This document shows positions 57,102 to 64,000 of a stretch of DNA of 64,000 nt, piece by piece. The notes under the pieces are model-generated. The model saw only the letters and a list, made by a program, of their open reading frames with translations. It had not been told where the DNA came from and did not search any database. Position numbers and translations under genes: made by a program. Each line of letters begins with the position of its first letter. Position 1 is the stretch's first letter. The DNA comes from Flavimobilis marinus (GTDB lineage Bacteria > Actinomycetota > Actinomycetes > Actinomycetales > Cellulomonadaceae): contig NZ_FONZ01000002.1 of NCBI RefSeq assembly GCF_900113055.1, positions 124,001 to 188,000 of the forward strand. Reading direction: 5' to 3'.

Positions 57102-58286
57102 TCAGCCGCCGGAGGCGGTCAGCTCGCCGGGATCGAGGTCCGAGGTCGCGCTCCACTCCTTGATCGCGGCCCACGAGACGGCGGCGATCGGGACGGCGAG
57201 GAGCGCACCGATGATCCCCGAGAGGATGGTGCCGGCCGTCAGGGCCATGAGGATCGCCAGCGGGTGCAGCGACAGCGCCTTGCCGAGGACGACGGGAGCC
57301 AGCAGGTCGCCCTCGATCTGGTTGACCGCGATCACGACCGCGACCACGATGAGCGCGACCCCGGGCCCGTTCGCCACGAGGGCGACGAGGGCGGCGAAGA
57401 CACCGGACAGGGTCGCGCCGATCAGCGGGATGAAGGCGCCGAGGAAGACGAGTGTCGCGAGCGGGAGTGCGAGGGGCACGCCCAGGAAGGCGAGGGCCGC
57501 CCCGATCAGGACCGCGTCCACGAGGGCCACGATCGCGGTGCCCCGCAGGTAGCCGCCGAGCACCTCGACGGACCGGTCGCCGATCCGCTCCGCGCGCATC
57601 CGGGACTGGGGGTCGAGCGGGTTGATGAGGAACCCGTAGATCTTCTTGCCGTCCTTGATGAGGAAGAAGAGCACCACGATGCCGAGGATGATCCCGGTCA
57701 CGGCCTCGATCGCTGCGGTCGCCCCCGCGATCGCGCCGCTCTGGACCTGCTCGCTGGCCAGCAGGTCCGTCAGGGACTCGCGAGCCGCGGTGATCTGCGC
57801 GTCGTCGAGCCCGAGCGGGCCCTCGGCGAGGTAGGTCTGCAGCTCGTCCAGACCCCGCCCGGCCTCCTCGACCAGGGACGACCACTCGTTCCGGATGCCC
57901 CGGCCGACGAGCCACAGGACGGCGCTGATCGTGCCGATCCCGGTGAGCATGGCGGCCCATGTCGCGAGCGCAGCCGGCCACCCCTTGCGCCGCAGGAATG
58001 CGACCAGCGGGCTGACGGCCGCGGCGATGACCGTGGCGATGAGGATCGGGATCACCAGGAGCTTGAGCTGGATCAGCACGTAGACGACCGCGACCGCGAC
58101 GACGACGACGAGGATCACCTGGGCGCTGCGGATGGCTGCGCGGCCGAGCCCGTCGTCCCAGATGCTCGGACGTCGGGGCGGCTGCGGTGCCCGGGCGAGC
58201 ACGGGGGCGGCGCTCGTGGACGCGGGGGTCGCTGCGGCAGCGCCGGACCGGCCGGACGATCGCTTCTTCTTCTTCCAGGGAGGCAC
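57102..58286 (-). CDS. AI-2E family transporter (YhhQ/PerM-type permease)
   Basis: 394 residues. A lysine-rich cytosolic N-terminus (MPPWKKKKRSSGRSG) and proline/alanine linker, then about eight membrane helices with the family motif LFFLIKDGKKIYGFL (about 218-232) and QIEGDLLAPVVLGKALSLHP (about 326-345). The name comes from TqsA; most members transport unknown substrates, some act as Na+/H+ antiporters. GTG start at 58286. Diverges from hrpB. Confidence 0.88.
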   Translation of the reverse strand: MPPWKKKKRSSGRSGAAAATPASTSAAPVLARAPQPPRRPSIWDDGLGRAAIRSAQVILVVVVAVAVVYVLIQLKLLVIPILIATVIAAAVSPLVAFLRRKGWPAALATWAAMLTGIGTISAVLWLVGRGIRNEWSSLVEEAGRGLDELQTYLAEGPLGLDDAQITAARESLTDLLASEQVQSGAIAGATAAIEAVTGIILGIVVLFFLIKDGKKIYGFLINPLDPQSRMRAERIGDRSVEVLGGYLRGTAIVALVDAVLIGAALAFLGVPLALPLATLVFLGAFIPLIGATLSGVFAALVALVANGPGVALIVVAVVIAVNQIEGDLLAPVVLGKALSLHPLAILMALTAGTILSGIIGALLAVPIAAVSWAAIKEWSATSDLDPGELTASGG

Positions 58287-58357
58287 GGTGTCAGCCTGCC
58301 ACGCGCGCTACGGCTCCGCCTGCCCTGTGCCGGCGGTGCGCGTGCGGGGGAAGCGTC

Positions 58358-58363
58358 TAGGGT
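58358..58363 (+). promoter_or_regulatory. hrpB -10 element, leaderless layout
   Basis: TAGGGT ends exactly 6 nt before the hrpB ATG. Confidence 0.55.
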
Positions 58364-58369
58364 CGACGC

Positions 58370-60874
58370 ATGGTCACCGGCAGCGCGCGCGGAACGGCGG
58401 GCGCCCTCGCCTCGCTGCTGGCGGCACCGCCCGACCTCCCGGTGGCTGCCGCGGTCGAGCAGATCGTGGCCCGGCTGAGCGCCGCCGGAGCGGTCGTGGT
58501 CCAGGCGCCGCCGGGGACGGGCAAGACGACGCTCGTGCCGCCCGCCGTGGCCGCCGCCGTCAAGGGACGTGTCCTCGTCACCCAGCCACGGCGCATCGCG
58601 GCGCGCGCGGCCGCCCGTCGGCTCGCCGGCCTGCTCGGGGAGAGTGTCGGCGCCACCGTGGGCTACACGGTGCGCGGTGAGCGCCACGTCTCGGACGCGA
58701 CGCGCGTCGAGGTCGTCACCACGGGCGTCCTGCTCCGCCGCCTGCAGCGGGATCCCGAGCTTCCCGGCGTGTCCGTCGTCATCCTCGACGAGGTCCACGA
58801 GCGCCATCTCGACGCGGACCTCGCGCTCGCGCTGCTCGTCGACGTGCGGACGCACCTGCGTCCCGAGCTCGGGCTGGTGGCGATGTCCGCCACGGTCGAG
58901 GCCGAGCGCACCGCCGCGCTGCTCGCGACGCCGTCGGCCCCCGTGGTCACCGTGGCCGCGGCGACGTACCCGGTCGACGTCGTGTGGTGCCCGCCGCGCG
59001 CGGGGCGGGCCGATGCGCGCGGGATCACCCCGGCGTTCCTCGATCACGTCGCGGGCGTCGTCCGGCGGGCGTGCGACGAGCGCCTGGGCGACGTGCTGGT
59101 GTTCGTCCCCGGCGCGCGGGAGATCGACGGGGTCGCCCGGCGGCTGGCGGGGCTCGACGTCGACGTGCTGCCCCTGCACGGGCGGCTCGCCGCGCGCGAG
59201 CAAGACCGGGCGCTCCGACCGGGTCCCCGCCGTCGCGTCGTGGTCTCGACCGCGGTCGCGGAGTCGTCCCTCACGGTGCCCGGGGTGCGGGTGGTGGTCG
59301 ACGCGGGTCTCGCCCGCGAACCTCGCACGGACCTGCGGCGGGGCATGGGCGGGCTCGTGACCGTGAGCGTCAGCCGTGCCGGTGCCGAGCAGCGTGCCGG
59401 CCGCGCGGGCCGCGAAGCACCGGGCGCCGTGTACCGCTGCTGGGCGGCCGAGGAGCACCCGCGGCTGGTGCCGCACCCCGTCCCCGAGATCCTGACCGCG
59501 GACCTCACAGGCTTCGCCCTCGAGCTCGCGGCGTGGGGGAGCCCGGACGGCACGGGCCTCGCGCTGCTCGACCCGTCGCCGCCTGCGGCCATGGCTGCCG
59601 CCCGGACGGTCCTGGTGGGGCTCGGGGCTCTCGACGACGCCGGACGCGTCACCGCACGCGGCCGGGCGATCGCGCGACTGCCGGTCGACCCTCGGCTCGG
59701 GCGGGCGCTGCTCGACGCCGCGCCGGTGCTCGGCACCACCCGGGCTGCCGAGATCGTCGCTGTGCTCGCCGACGACGTCCGCGCGGACGGGGCGGATCTG
59801 GTCGCAGCCTGGCGGCAGGTGCGGCACGGCCGGGGCGACGTCCGAGCGCAGGCCCGCCGGCTCGCGGGGATGGTCGACGAGGTTGCCGGGAACCAGCGGC
59901 TGACCGACGACCTCGCCGTCGGGCTCGTCGTCGCGCTCGCCCACCCTGAGCGCATCGCGCGCCGCCGGAGCGAGGGCACCTCCTACCTGATGGTCGGCGG
60001 CACGGGCGCCGCGCTCCCGCCGGGTTCGGCGCTGCAGGGGTACGACTGGCTGGCGGTCGCGGACGTCGACCGCGCACCGGGGCGTCGGGACGGGATCATC
60101 CGCGCGGCGGCGCCCGTGGACGAGGACCTCGCGAGCACCGCGGCAGCGGCATTCCTCCGGTACGACGCGTCGGTCACCTGGCAGGAGGGCCGAGTGGTCG
60201 CCCGCCGTCGGACCAAGCTCGGGGCGATCACGCTGACGTCCGCGCCGCTGACCGACCCGGCCCCGGCCGACGTCGTCGCCGCGGTGCACGCAGGCCTCGC
60301 CGCAGACGGCCTCGAGGCGCTGCCCTGGCGGGACGGCGCCCGCGCCCTGCGCGCGCGCCTGGCCTTCCTGCACCGGGCGCTCGGCGCGCCGTGGCCCGAT
60401 GTGTCCGACGACGCGCTCCTGGCCGACCTGGACGCTTGGCTCGGGCCGGACATGGCGCGGGTGCGGACGGCGGCCGCGCTCCAGCGCGTCGACGTGCTCG
60501 GCGCGCTGCGGCGCCTCCTGCCCTGGCCCGAGGCCGCCAGGCTCGACGCGCTCGCACCCGAGCGCATCGAGGTGCCGAGCGGCTCGCGCGTGGCCGTCGA
60601 CTACACGTCCGAGCAGCCGGTGCTCGCGGTCCGCGTGCAGGAGGCCTTCGGGTGGCGGGCCGCGCCGCTCCTGGCCGACGGGCGGGTGCCGGTGCTGCTC
60701 CACCTGCTGTCCCCGGCCGGCCGGCCGGCCGCGGTCACCGCGGACCTCGCGTCCTTCTGGGCGACCGGCTACCCGCAGGTCCGCGCGGACCTGCGCGGGC
60801 GGTATCCCAAGCACGCGTGGCCCGAGGACCCGACGACGGCCACGCCGACCCGGTCGGTGCGACGGCCTCGTTGA
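58370..60874 (+). CDS. hrpB: ATP-dependent helicase HrpB
   Basis: 834 residues, DEAH-box family. Motif I APPGTGKTT (about 45-53), Ia TQPRRIAARA, II DEVHERHLD (about 138-146), III SATVEAER, V VVSTAVAESSLTVPGV (about 287-302), VI QRAGRAGREAPG, followed by the HA2 domain and the C-terminal HrpB domain (WRAAPLLADGRVPVLLHLLSP in pieces, about 757-777, and YPKHAWPEDP at the end). RNA helicase of unclear role. The ATG was chosen from the -10 spacing and absence of any ribosome binding site. Confidence 0.96.
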   Translation: MVTGSARGTAGALASLLAAPPDLPVAAAVEQIVARLSAAGAVVVQAPPGTGKTTLVPPAVAAAVKGRVLVTQPRRIAARAAARRLAGLLGESVGATVGYTVRGERHVSDATRVEVVTTGVLLRRLQRDPELPGVSVVILDEVHERHLDADLALALLVDVRTHLRPELGLVAMSATVEAERTAALLATPSAPVVTVAAATYPVDVVWCPPRAGRADARGITPAFLDHVAGVVRRACDERLGDVLVFVPGAREIDGVARRLAGLDVDVLPLHGRLAAREQDRALRPGPRRRVVVSTAVAESSLTVPGVRVVVDAGLAREPRTDLRRGMGGLVTVSVSRAGAEQRAGRAGREAPGAVYRCWAAEEHPRLVPHPVPEILTADLTGFALELAAWGSPDGTGLALLDPSPPAAMAAARTVLVGLGALDDAGRVTARGRAIARLPVDPRLGRALLDAAPVLGTTRAAEIVAVLADDVRADGADLVAAWRQVRHGRGDVRAQARRLAGMVDEVAGNQRLTDDLAVGLVVALAHPERIARRRSEGTSYLMVGGTGAALPPGSALQGYDWLAVADVDRAPGRRDGIIRAAAPVDEDLASTAAAAFLRYDASVTWQEGRVVARRRTKLGAITLTSAPLTDPAPADVVAAVHAGLAADGLEALPWRDGARALRARLAFLHRALGAPWPDVSDDALLADLDAWLGPDMARVRTAAALQRVDVLGALRRLLPWPEAARLDALAPERIEVPSGSRVAVDYTSEQPVLAVRVQEAFGWRAAPLLADGRVPVLLHLLSPAGRPAAVTADLASFWATGYPQVRADLRGRYPKHAWPEDPTTATPTRSVRRPR

Positions 60875-60912
60875 CTGGGCGCGGCGGGGAGCCCAGCGCC
60901 GATACTGGAGCG

Positions 60913-61290
60913 ATGAGCGCCACGCGATGCCCCTGCTTGAGCGGCCTGCCGTACGACGAGTGCTGCGGGCTCTTGCACGCTGGACGGGCGCACGCGGCGA
61001 CACCCGAGCAGCTGATGCGGTCGCGGTTCAGCGCCTACGCCGTCGGGGACGCCGCCTACGTCCTGCGGACCTGGCACCCACGGACGCGGCCGGCTGAGCT
61101 CGACCTCGACGACGATGTGCGCTGGTACCGGCTCGACGTGCTCGCCGCCGCCGGCACCTCGCGCGACGTGCGCGGTCAGGTGGAGTTCGTGGCCTACTAC
61201 CGCTCGCCCGACGGGCCGGGGCACCAGCGCGAGCGCAGCCGGTTCGTCCGCGAGGGTGACCGGTGGTTCTACCTCGACGCCGTCGGATAG
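60913..61290 (+). CDS. YchJ-family (UPF0225) protein with SEC-C-like zinc motif
   Basis: 125 residues. N-terminal zinc motif CPCLSGLPYDECCG (about 6-19), then the YchJ NTF2-like core (EQLMRSRFSAYAVGDAAYVL, RTWHPRTRPAEL, VEFVAYYR, ERSRFVREGDRWFYLD). Function not established. GATACT ends 6 nt before the ATG and GGAG is only 2 nt away, so a leaderless mRNA is more likely than normal ribosome binding. Follows hrpB by 38 bp. Confidence 0.92.
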   Translation: MSATRCPCLSGLPYDECCGLLHAGRAHAATPEQLMRSRFSAYAVGDAAYVLRTWHPRTRPAELDLDDDVRWYRLDVLAAAGTSRDVRGQVEFVAYYRSPDGPGHQRERSRFVREGDRWFYLDAVG

Positions 61291-61350
61291 GAGGACTGCC
61301 ACCGCGCAGCGGCTCACGGTCGGCGAGGTACGGCAGACTGATGCGCGGGG

Positions 61351-62709
61351 TCAGGCGTCGGCGGCGATGACGGTCAACGAACCCCAGTACATCCCCATCG
61401 CGCACGAGAACCGGTACTGGCCGGGCTCGGGCGGGGTGAACGCGACGGCGTTGACGCCCGGGTCGAGCACGAAGGTCGGCAGCCCGAGGTCCCGGGCCGA
61501 GATCGAGGCCGCACAGCTCGCTGCCTGCGAGTCGATCTCCCAGCGCACCGGCGTACCGGCCCGGACGACGGCGTGGGCGGGCTCGTACCCGCTGGCCACC
61601 TGCACCGTCCGCAGCACCTGCGTGCCGTCCTCGAGGGTCACGTTGGCGGACACCGACGTCGCGGGCGAGGAGACCAGAGCGGGGGCTCCGAGCCCCGGCG
61701 CGAGGACGCCGACGGCGCCCGTGACCGTGAGCCCCGCGAAGGCCAGCACCGCGACCCCCGCGACCCGGAAGACCCGCTCACCGCCGCGCCCGCGCGCGAG
61801 CGCCGTCAGCGTGCCGACGCCGATGAGCCCCGGCGCCGTGCCGAGCGCGAACAGCGCCATGACGGCTGCGGCCCGTCCCGGGGACCCGGTGGACAGCGCG
61901 TACACCTGGACCGCCTGGGTGAACCCGCACGGCAGCAGGAAGGTGCCCGCGCCCAGCAGGGCCGTGCGTGTGTCGCTGTAGCGTCCACCCCTGGGGCGCA
62001 GCACCGCCGCGGCCCGGGGCGGGAGCGCGAGCGTGAGGGACTGCGCCAGGCGTGGTGCGACGCCGGTGAGCCGGAGCCCGACGACGGCCATGACGGCGCC
62101 GGCGGTGAGCGTCAGCCAGCCGACCGCGGTTCCGGACAGCCCGACGACGGAACCGGCGGCACCCAGCACGGCGCCGAGCACCGCGAACCCGGCGACGCGG
62201 CCGAGGTTGAACGCCACGTGCGGGCGCAGGAGCTCGCGCGGTCTGAGCTCTGGCCTGGCCTCCGCATGGGAGGCGGACACGGCGAGCACGAGGCCGCCCA
62301 CCAGGGCCATGCAGGTGGAGAACCCCGCGGCGACTCCCAGGAGGACCACCAGGACGAGGCTCCCGGAGGACCCGAGGGTGGCCAGCCGGTCGATCGTCGT
62401 GCCCGCTCCCGTCACGCTCACCAGGGCGGCGAGCGCCACCAGCACCCCGACGGTGATCGCGACGTCGCGCCACACGGCCACGTCCCGCGTGACCCACGGG
62501 CTGCGCGGCCCCCGCCGGTACCCGGCGGCCTCGAGCGCACGCGCGACGTCGGCGGGTGACGGCGCCCGCGTTCCGTGCAGGACCGCGCGGCCGCGGCGCG
62601 CAGAGACCTGCGCGCGGTCGACGCCGTCGAGCTTCTCGAGCGCGCGCGCGACCCTGACCTCGCAGGCGCGGCAGGTCATGCCCTCGACAGGGATCGTGGT
62701 CGTCGTCAT
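61351..62709 (-). CDS. fused HMA / DsbD_2-type membrane / cupredoxin-like protein (putative copper handling)
   Basis: 452 residues with three parts: a heavy-metal-associated domain with the metal motif GMTCRACEVRV (about 10-20); a membrane part of about six to eight helices with cysteine motifs GFSTCMALVGGLVL (about 122) and LLPCGFTQAVQV (about 265), like DsbD_2/TauE-SafE-type proteins; and a C-terminal cupredoxin-like domain ending in the copper-type sequence RFSCAMGMYWGSLTV (about 433-447). Predicted to handle copper across the membrane, possibly with electron transfer. The combination is consistent with cytochrome oxidase copper insertion, but that is inference. No signal sequence for the HMA part, so it is cytosolic. 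Confidence 0.85.
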   Translation of the reverse strand: MTTTTIPVEGMTCRACEVRVARALEKLDGVDRAQVSARRGRAVLHGTRAPSPADVARALEAAGYRRGPRSPWVTRDVAVWRDVAITVGVLVALAALVSVTGAGTTIDRLATLGSSGSLVLVVLLGVAAGFSTCMALVGGLVLAVSASHAEARPELRPRELLRPHVAFNLGRVAGFAVLGAVLGAAGSVVGLSGTAVGWLTLTAGAVMAVVGLRLTGVAPRLAQSLTLALPPRAAAVLRPRGGRYSDTRTALLGAGTFLLPCGFTQAVQVYALSTGSPGRAAAVMALFALGTAPGLIGVGTLTALARGRGGERVFRVAGVAVLAFAGLTVTGAVGVLAPGLGAPALVSSPATSVSANVTLEDGTQVLRTVQVASGYEPAHAVVRAGTPVRWEIDSQAASCAASISARDLGLPTFVLDPGVNAVAFTPPEPGQYRFSCAMGMYWGSLTVIAADA

Positions 62710-62803
62710 GGCGCGCTCCTCGGGGGCGTCGTCTCCGTGCCGTCTCCACGCTAGGCGCGCCGCACGGCGGCTCGCGCGGGACCTGGGGCCTACGACGATC
62801 CGC

Positions 62804-62809
62804 TATCCT
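62804..62809 (+). promoter_or_regulatory. possible promoter of the uridine-kinase-like gene
   Basis: TATCCT 33 bp upstream of the ATG. The leader carries GGAAGGG as ribosome binding site. Confidence 0.35.
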
Positions 62810-62842
62810 CACTGGTGGTCGCTGCCGTTGGGAAGGGTGTTC

Positions 62843-63487
62843 ATGGAGCAGGTCGAGCCCAGCGAGGAGACCCTCTTCGAGCTCCCCCAGGGAAGTCGCA
62901 GGCCGGCGGCACGCGTGGTGCTCCTCACCGGACCCTCCGGGGCCGGCAAGACCTCGCTGACGCGTCGGGTCGGGCTCCCGGTCGTGTCCCTCGACGACTT
63001 CTACCTCGACGGGGACCACCCGGACCTGCCGCGTCGCTACGGCATCGTCGACTGGGACGACCCCGCCAGCTGGGACGCTCGCGGGGCCATGGACGCGCTG
63101 CTCGAGCTGGCACGGACCGGCGAGGCCGAGGTCCCGGTCTACGACATCCCCACCAACCGGCGCACGACCACGCAGCGGATCGCTGTGGACGGCAGCCCGA
63201 TCATCCTCGCCGAGGGCCTCTTCGCGGCCGAGATCATCGACGCGTGCCGGCGCGAGGGCATCCTCGCCGACGCCATGTGCATCTGGCGTCCCCGGCTCCA
63301 GACGTTCTGGTTCCGTCTCCTGCGGGACCTGGGGGAGTCGCGCAAGCCGCCCCTGACCCTCCTGCGCCGGGGCCTGCACCTGATGCGCGCCGAGCCTGCC
63401 GTGGTGAGAGACCTCACGTCCAAGGGCGCGCGCAAGGTGCGCGTCGAGCGGGCCGAGCGCGACATCGCCGCGCTCGTCGCGTCCTGA
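62843..63487 (+). CDS. uridine kinase-like P-loop protein
   Basis: 214 residues. Walker A LLTGPSGAGKTSLTRRV (about 27-43), SLDDFYLDGDHPDLPRRYG (about 49-67), WDDPASWD, VYDIPTNRR and IILAEGLFAAEI resemble the uridine kinase/phosphoribulokinase family. The ribosome binding site GAAGGG lies about 6 nt before the ATG. Whether it phosphorylates uridine cannot be decided; this actinobacterial subgroup is distinct from Udk. Confidence 0.85.
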   Translation: MEQVEPSEETLFELPQGSRRPAARVVLLTGPSGAGKTSLTRRVGLPVVSLDDFYLDGDHPDLPRRYGIVDWDDPASWDARGAMDALLELARTGEAEVPVYDIPTNRRTTTQRIAVDGSPIILAEGLFAAEIIDACRREGILADAMCIWRPRLQTFWFRLLRDLGESRKPPLTLLRRGLHLMRAEPAVVRDLTSKGARKVRVERAERDIAALVAS

Positions 63488-63621
63488 GCAGGGCGGCCCG
63501 GAGCTCCGTCGAGGCTCGAGCGCGCCGGGCGCCGAAATAACCGCGGCCGTCGGCGACGTTGGGTAGGCGACCCGTGCGGCTGCGCCGGGTCGTTCACCGT
63601 CCACGATTCTGAGGTGCCTCC

Positions 63622-64000
63622 ATGCCCGCTCCTGTCTCGATCCTCGACCTCGCCACCATCTCTCCCGGCGCGACCGCACGTGAGAGCCTCGAGGGCAGCG
63701 TGCGCCTCGCACAGCTCGCGGAACGCAGCGGGTACACGCGAGTCTGGTACGCGGAGCACCACAACAACCCGGGGATCGCGTCGTCGGCCAACGCCGTCCT
63801 GATCGCGCACGTCGCCGCCCACACCACGCACGTCCGCCTCGGTGCCGGCGGCGTCATGCTGCCCAACCACGCCCCGCTCACGATCGCCGAGCAGTTCGGC
63901 ACGCTCGCCACCCTGCACCCAGGGCGGATCGACCTCGGCCTCGGCCGCGCGCCCGGCACGGACCAGAACACCATGCGAGCCCTGCGGCGCGAACCGAGCG
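63622..64000 (+). CDS. LLM-class flavin-dependent oxidoreductase (cut by window end)
   Basis: 126 residues visible, running off the window. The start [20 protein letters not shown], with [36 protein letters not shown] and [15 protein letters not shown], is typical of the bacterial-luciferase-like monooxygenases (YhbW group) that use F420 or FMN. GAGGTG lies 5 nt before the ATG. Substrate unknown. Confidence 0.93.
   Translation, partial: MPAPVSILDLATISPGATARESLEGSVRLAQLAERSGYTRVWYAEHHNNPGIASSANAVLIAHVAAHTTHVRLGAGGVMLPNHAPLTIAEQFGTLATLHPGRIDLGLGRAPGTDQNTMRALRREPS

Noticed and set aside
56242-58478. Long plus-strand frames opposite thiM, the DUF4287 gene and the AI-2E permease
   Set aside because: They lie antisense to genes with unmistakable family motifs and cross the TPP riboswitch; no ribosome binding sites or domains.

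Overview
The window is chromosomal core sequence from a very GC-rich actinobacterium, most likely a member of the Cellulomonadaceae (Cellulomonas-like). Evidence for this: GTG/TTG starts are common; the actinobacteria-specific genes rbpA, whiA and opcA are present; and the local order polA-pfkA-rpsA-coaE-uvrB-uvrA-uvrC-rapZ-yvcK-whiA-gap-pgk-tpiA-secG, xerD-parA-scpA-scpB-rluB-cmk-plsC-der is that of this lineage. The genus is inferred from gene order and protein style, not from a search. I see no IS element, integrase of mobile type, CRISPR array or prophage.

Regions: (1) 1-6.2 kb: the 3' part of polA, a methyltransferase, pfkA and rpsA. (2) 6.4-13.2 kb: an ABC exporter, coaE-pcp, uvrB, and a TerC-family metal exporter behind a yybP-ykoY (manganese) riboswitch whose output hairpin buries the ribosome binding site. 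(3) 13.2-17 kb, minus strand: an apparent operon of GH15 glycosidase, metallo-beta-lactamase-fold hydrolase, YciI protein and SBF-type transporter. (4) 17-25.7 kb: uvrA (with a LexA-like box), OsmC, uvrC, rapZ-yvcK-whiA; a perfect Crp-type palindrome sits between osmC and uvrC. (5) 25.9-36.7 kb: lower glycolysis (gap, pgk, tpiA), secG, rbpA, then on the minus strand tkt-zwf-opcA-pgl (oxidative pentose phosphate pathway), and ctaB. (6) 36.7-44 kb: xerD, a ParA-like ATPase, scpAB, rluB, cmk, plsC and der, tightly packed with many 4-bp overlaps. (7) 44-47 kb: a three-gene membrane/envelope cluster (DUF3618 protein, holin-like protein, repeat-rich protein) and a MerR/TipAS-type regulator with a textbook 19-bp-spacer promoter. 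(8) 47.1-48.3 kb: tRNA-Pro(GGG) followed by about 1 kb of gene debris, including an inverted piece of a glucoamylase-family gene. (9) 48.3-56.7 kb, minus strand: a MacB/LolD-type ABC pair, and a seven-gene thiamine salvage operon under a TPP riboswitch. (10) 56.7-64 kb: DUF4287 protein, AI-2E-type permease, HrpB helicase, YchJ protein, a fused HMA/DsbD-like/cupredoxin membrane protein, a uridine-kinase-like protein and the start of an LLM flavin oxidoreductase.

How the genes work together: all three UvrABC excision-repair subunits are encoded within 13 kb, and each start codon lies exactly 6 nt after a TANNNT -10 element, which predicts leaderless mRNAs. The same layout precedes osmC, parA and hrpB. 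Central carbon genes (pfkA, gap-pgk-tpiA, zwf-opcA-pgl-tkt) form a second theme. The thiamine operon joins a kinase/synthase trio (thiM, thiE, thiD) with TenA and a complete ABC importer, so it looks built for scavenging pyrimidine and thiazole precursors. The best candidates for new regulatory biology are the RBS-sequestering riboswitch, the Crp site shared by osmC and uvrC, and the self-contained MerR-type promoter.
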